Shown here piece after piece: positions 60,281 through 64,000 of a stretch of 64,000 nucleotides of DNA (its first letter is position 1; every line of letters starts with the position of its first letter). The stretch covers positions 1,019,054 through 1,083,053 of the forward strand of contig NW_017265137.1 in NCBI RefSeq assembly GCF_001638985.1. Direction: 5' to 3'. The notes under the pieces were generated by a model, which worked only from the letters and a program-made list of their open reading frames with translations, did no database searches and had not been told where the DNA came from. A program made the translations under genes and the position numbers. The DNA comes from Phycomyces blakesleeanus NRRL 1555(-) (taxonomy: Eukaryota; Mucoromycota; Mucoromycetes; Mucorales; Phycomycetaceae).

Positions 60281-61174
60281 AAAAAGTTCTTCATTTTGGA
60301 CACTTTTGCCAAATATTATTATTATTTTTATTTTTATTATTTTGTCTGTTTTACTTTGATTTCTTCCTTTCTTTGATTCATTTTATTTTGTATTCCATTC
60401 CATTTCTTCTTCTTTAAATCTATGCCCCACCCATTCTTTGTAAACAATTTATGTTCTTTCACTTCTTTAATAATTCGCAAAGAAGCTCTATATTACCTAT
60501 CTACCTATCTACCTATAACATTCTTATGAATACTTTAATTTTTATGTCACCAAGAATAAGTGTGTATAGTAAACCAAATTCCAGTAATTTTTATTTTTAT
60601 TTTTATTTCTCTTTTCCTTTTCATTATTATTATTGTCATTATTATTATTCCAAGTATGCAAGTTTGATTTTATTTTCCTATATAAATTTTCCTTATAAAA
60701 ATCTATATCTATTTCTGTGCACGCATTATTTTTACCAGTAGAAATAAAAAAGGCAATCAAAACAGACAAAAGGAAAATAAATAAGACAAATAGAAAAATA
60801 GGCAGACAGCCAATTGAAGGCAAGCAATTAAAGGCAGTAGCAGTGAAAACAGCCCTAGAATTAACCTTATATATTATATATAAATGTATGTGTATGTTCT
60901 TGTGCGTGTGCATAAGAGGAGGAGACTTTGTTAATATGAAAGCACTATATTTTTTAAAGTGAGAAAAAAAAACCAAAAAAAAGGCTGTCAAGTTGTATGT
61001 GACTTGGCTAGTTACCATTTACAAAGAAATCAAGGTTCATAGTCACCGAAAAGGTAGATTTTGAAAACTGGCCTTTGACAGGTGCACTTCTTTATCGAAC
61101 TCCGCCACCAATTTTTTTTTATTTTCTTTTCCCCTGCCTTTTCCGTTCCTCTTCTTTTCCCTACTTTGAATATT
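60281..61174. other. Intergenic DNA with CTAT repeat
   Basis: The 3' region of the PAS-GATA gene and the promoter of the prolyl-tRNA synthetase gene. It includes a CTACCTAT tract at 60496-60516 and a CTTTTCCCCTGCC pyrimidine stretch just before the start codon. No gene seen. Confidence 0.5.
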
Positions 61175-63943
61175 ATGGCCACCTGCGACGCTGTACTTCA
61201 GTCTCTTGCCAAGCTTTCCCTCTCGCCCAGAACTGTGTCTCATGAGAGTGTGTCTGACAACAAAGCTTGGGCTGCTGCTCTTGCCAGCACCAAGGACGCG
61301 GTGTTTGAGATGACTAAGACACTCATCTTGAAGCCCAAGACCGCCAAGACTGCTGCTGCCACTCCCGTCGTTGTCATTGCACTCGAGTCGACCGAGACCC
61401 CCGTCCCTGCTCTTGGAAAGAAACTTAGCCTCAAAGACTGCCGTTTCGCCAACGAAGAATTGTTGCAGACCACTTTTGGCGTCAACAAGGATCAAGGTAA
61501 CACTATGCGCACATACATACGCACGCACGCACGCACGCACCCACACATATATATTTTTAAAAAAAAAGAGGGATATAAAGAGGGATCAAGAGGAAACAAA
61601 ACAAAATAAAATACGCAAGAAAAATCCAAGTGAAAGAAACATTGAGCTTATTATTAAATAATGAAAACAAAACAACAAACCAAAAAAAAAATCTGTATGC
61701 AACACATAGTTTCTCCCTTTGCCTTATCTAATGTGGCTGATCTTAGCTTGGTTCACTTGGTTGTGGACTCTGCTATCCTTGCCCTCCCTGCAACTACCTT
61801 GTTGGCCTTCCACCCCTCGGCTGCCGACAAGACTGTATTTGTCACAGTCGATCAGTTGAAGGCTTATTTCAAATCCATCTCCAAGGATTTCGTCGAAATT
61901 GACTTTAAGGCTATTGCTACTGCTGCTCCCGCTGCTGCTGCTGCTTCTGGCTCCAAGCCTGCTGCCAAGCCTGCACCAAAGAAGAAGGGTAATTTTATTT
62001 TTCTCTTAAATTTATATATATATATAATTTTAACAAATACACGTTAAAAAACAATTTTATTAATTCTTGTACACAGCCGCAGCTGAAATCGAGGCTTCCG
62101 CTGATGAGGTTCACCAAATGGGTATTGAGGCTAAGAAGGAAGTTGACTTCCCCAAGTGGTACCAGCAGGTAAATAACACACACGCACGCACGGGTGTACA
62201 GACAGTTGTTTTTGTACATTGAATTACATTGTATTGTATTATATTGTATCGATATCTAACATGTATATATTTATGTTGTGCGTGTTTTTATTAAAAAAAA
62301 TTGTAGGTTTTGACCAAGAGTGAGATGTTGGAGTACTATGATGTCTCTGGCTGTTACATCCTTCGTCCTCTCGCTTACAACGTCTGGAAGGAGATTACCA
62401 GTAAGTCAGAAAATGAAACATTCAAAGAAGAAAGAGATCAAAAAATAAATAATTAATTAATTTTAAAAAAAAATCCTTGTAATAGACTTTTTTGATGCCG
62501 CCATCACTGAAATGGGTGTTGAGGACACATATTTCCCTATGTTCGTCTCCAACCGTGTCTTGCAGCGTGAGAAGGATCATATCGAAGGTTTTGCTCCCGA
62601 GGTTGCGTGGGTCACCAAGGCTGGATCAGCTGACCTGGAAGAACCGATCGCCATTCGTCCCACCTCAGAGACAGTCATGTACCCTTACTTCTCCAAGTGG
62701 ATTCGTTCTTACCGCGATCTCCCCTTCCGTATCAACCAATGGTGCTCAGTCGTTCGCTGGGAATTCAAAAACCCCCGTAAGTTTATAGCAGAACTACCAT
62801 ATCTTTATATCACAAACTAACATATATATATTATCTATAGAGCCTTTCCTCAGAACTCGCGAGTTCTTGTGGCAAGAGGGTCACACTGCCCATTTGACTC
62901 TTGAGGGCGCTGACAAGGAAGTTCGTGAGATCTTGGATCTTTATGAGCAGGTTTACACCGATCTCTTGGCTGTTCCTGTAGTGAAGGGTGTAAAGTCTGA
63001 GAAAGAACGTTTCGCCGGTGGATACTACACCACTACCGTCGAAGGTTTCATCCCCACCACCGGTCGTGCTATCCAGGGTGGTACCTCCCACTGTCTCGGC
63101 CAGAACTTCAGTAAGATGTTCAACATCGTGATCGAGGATCCCAGTGCCCCAGCCAATGCCACCGAGGAAGCCAAGAAGCTCCACGTCTGGCAAAACTCCT
63201 GGGGTCTGTCCACCCGTACAATTGGTGTTATGGTGATGATTCACAGTGACGACAAGGGTCTTGTCCTCCCTCCCCGTGTTGCCCTCATCCAGACCGTTGT
63301 CGTTCCTTGCGGTTTGAACGTCAAGACCACCAAGGAGGAGTCCGATGACATCTACGACAGATGCCAGGCCGTTGCTGCCCGTCTCAAGAAGACCGGTCTC
63401 AAGTCCAAGGCTGATTTGAGAGAGAACTACAGCCCTGGCTTCAAGTTCAACCACTGGGAGATCCGTGGTGTTCCCCTCAGACTCGAGTTGGGCCCCATGG
63501 ACATCAAGAAGAACCAGGTCACTGCTGTCCGTCGTGACACCGGTGCCAAGTTTGCCATCCCTCTCGACAACCTTGAGAAGGGTGTCCGCGATGCTCTTGA
63601 CACCATCCAGAACGACATGTTCCAGAAGGCAAAGGCAAAGATGGATAGCTCCATTGTCCGCATCAACAAGTGGGAAGATTTCGTTCGTACCCTCAACGAC
63701 AAGAAGCTCTGTTTGATTCCCTGGTGTGACCGCATTGCCTGCGAGGATGATATTAAGGAAAGATCTGCCCGTGTTGCCACCGAGGGTGAGGAAGAAGATG
63801 ATCGCGCTCCTTCCATGGGTGCCAAGTCTCTCTGCAAGCCATTTGTCCAGCCCACCGAGAACCCCATTGTTCCCGGCGTCACCAAGTGCATTGCTTGTGA
63901 CCACGATGCCAAGCACTTTATGCTCTTTGGTAGAAGCTACTAA
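61175..63943 (+). CDS. PRS: Prolyl-tRNA synthetase, cytosolic, with editing-like domain
   Basis: Six exons (61175-61496, 61710-61988, 62077-62168, 62307-62400, 62486-62776, 62841-63943) give 726 residues. Residues about 1-195 form a YbaK/ProX-like domain as in yeast ProRS ([35 protein letters not shown]). A Lys/Ala-rich linker follows. The class II core has the motif 1 region (YNVWKEIT then [10 protein letters not shown]), motif 2 ([14 protein letters not shown]) and motif 3 ([17 protein letters not shown]). The anticodon-binding domain ([16 protein letters not shown]) and the eukaryotic C-terminal zinc-binding domain ending MLFGRSY complete it. It charges tRNA-Pro in the cytosol. Third positions are strongly C-biased, as in the LSC1 and eL28 genes. 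The 57 bases after the stop are ACAC-rich 3' UTR. The 389-codon open frame on the opposite strand is a shadow. Confidence 0.96.
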
Positions 63944-64000
63944 TCTTAACCAAATACACAAGTACACAAATTCACAAAATACACACAAACATACAAACAC

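Noticed and set aside
62831..64000. 389-codon open frame on the minus strand
   Set aside because: It lies antisense to the prolyl-tRNA synthetase exon. Strong C bias at third positions removes stops on the opposite strand, and the translation matches no family.

Overview
The window looks like nuclear DNA of an early-diverging filamentous fungus, most likely Mucoromycota. The evidence is intron-dense genes with short GT-AG introns, AT-rich intergenic DNA full of A/T runs and microsatellites, C-ending codons in the housekeeping genes, and relics of Tc1/mariner and LINE elements. The genus cannot be fixed from sequence alone; a Phycomyces- or Mucor-like genome is my inference. Eleven host protein genes and one tRNA gene can be reconstructed. 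For ten of the eleven, excluding PAN3, I summed the exon lengths and they keep one reading frame from start to stop.

Layout. (1) 1-12060 is repeat territory. A 6 kb foldback element (558-6521) has arms of about 590 bp that each carry the 3' end of a DD34E transposase gene, and holds a decayed spliced gene and an orphan LINE ORF1. It is followed by a small MITE and faint coding debris. (2) 12134-15846 holds two convergent genes: a low-complexity protein of unknown function (+) and a short coiled-coil protein ending in a PACT-like domain (-). (3) 15850-21750 is a gene desert with a pogo-type MITE and a dead transposase. (4) 21750-26504 has succinyl-CoA ligase alpha (+) and a p21-activated kinase (-) with two CRIB domains and altered kinase motifs. 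(5) 26505-30697 is a desert with two related TA-flanked MITEs. (6) 30698-36418 holds PAN3, ribosomal protein L28e and tRNA-Arg(CCG). (7) 36928-44979 holds a 5'-truncated LINE with a perfect 15 bp target duplication, a decayed mariner-like element with recognisable ends, and a long AT-rich desert. (8) 44980-63943 is the gene-dense part: an alpha-arrestin with a PPxY tail, FANCL, a SANT-domain protein in a divergent pair with FANCL, a YTP1-like membrane protein, a second arrestin-like protein, a PAS-GATA transcription factor, and cytosolic prolyl-tRNA synthetase.

The genes do not form an operon or cluster; they are ordinary eukaryotic genes for metabolism, translation, mRNA deadenylation, signalling, DNA repair, endocytic adaptors and transcription. 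The points most worth a second look are the tandem-CRIB PAK with DFS and HRDIRSDN motifs, the intact-looking fungal FANCL, the compact PACT protein, three GC-AG introns that reading frame demands, and the foldback transposon with its iterated subterminal motif.
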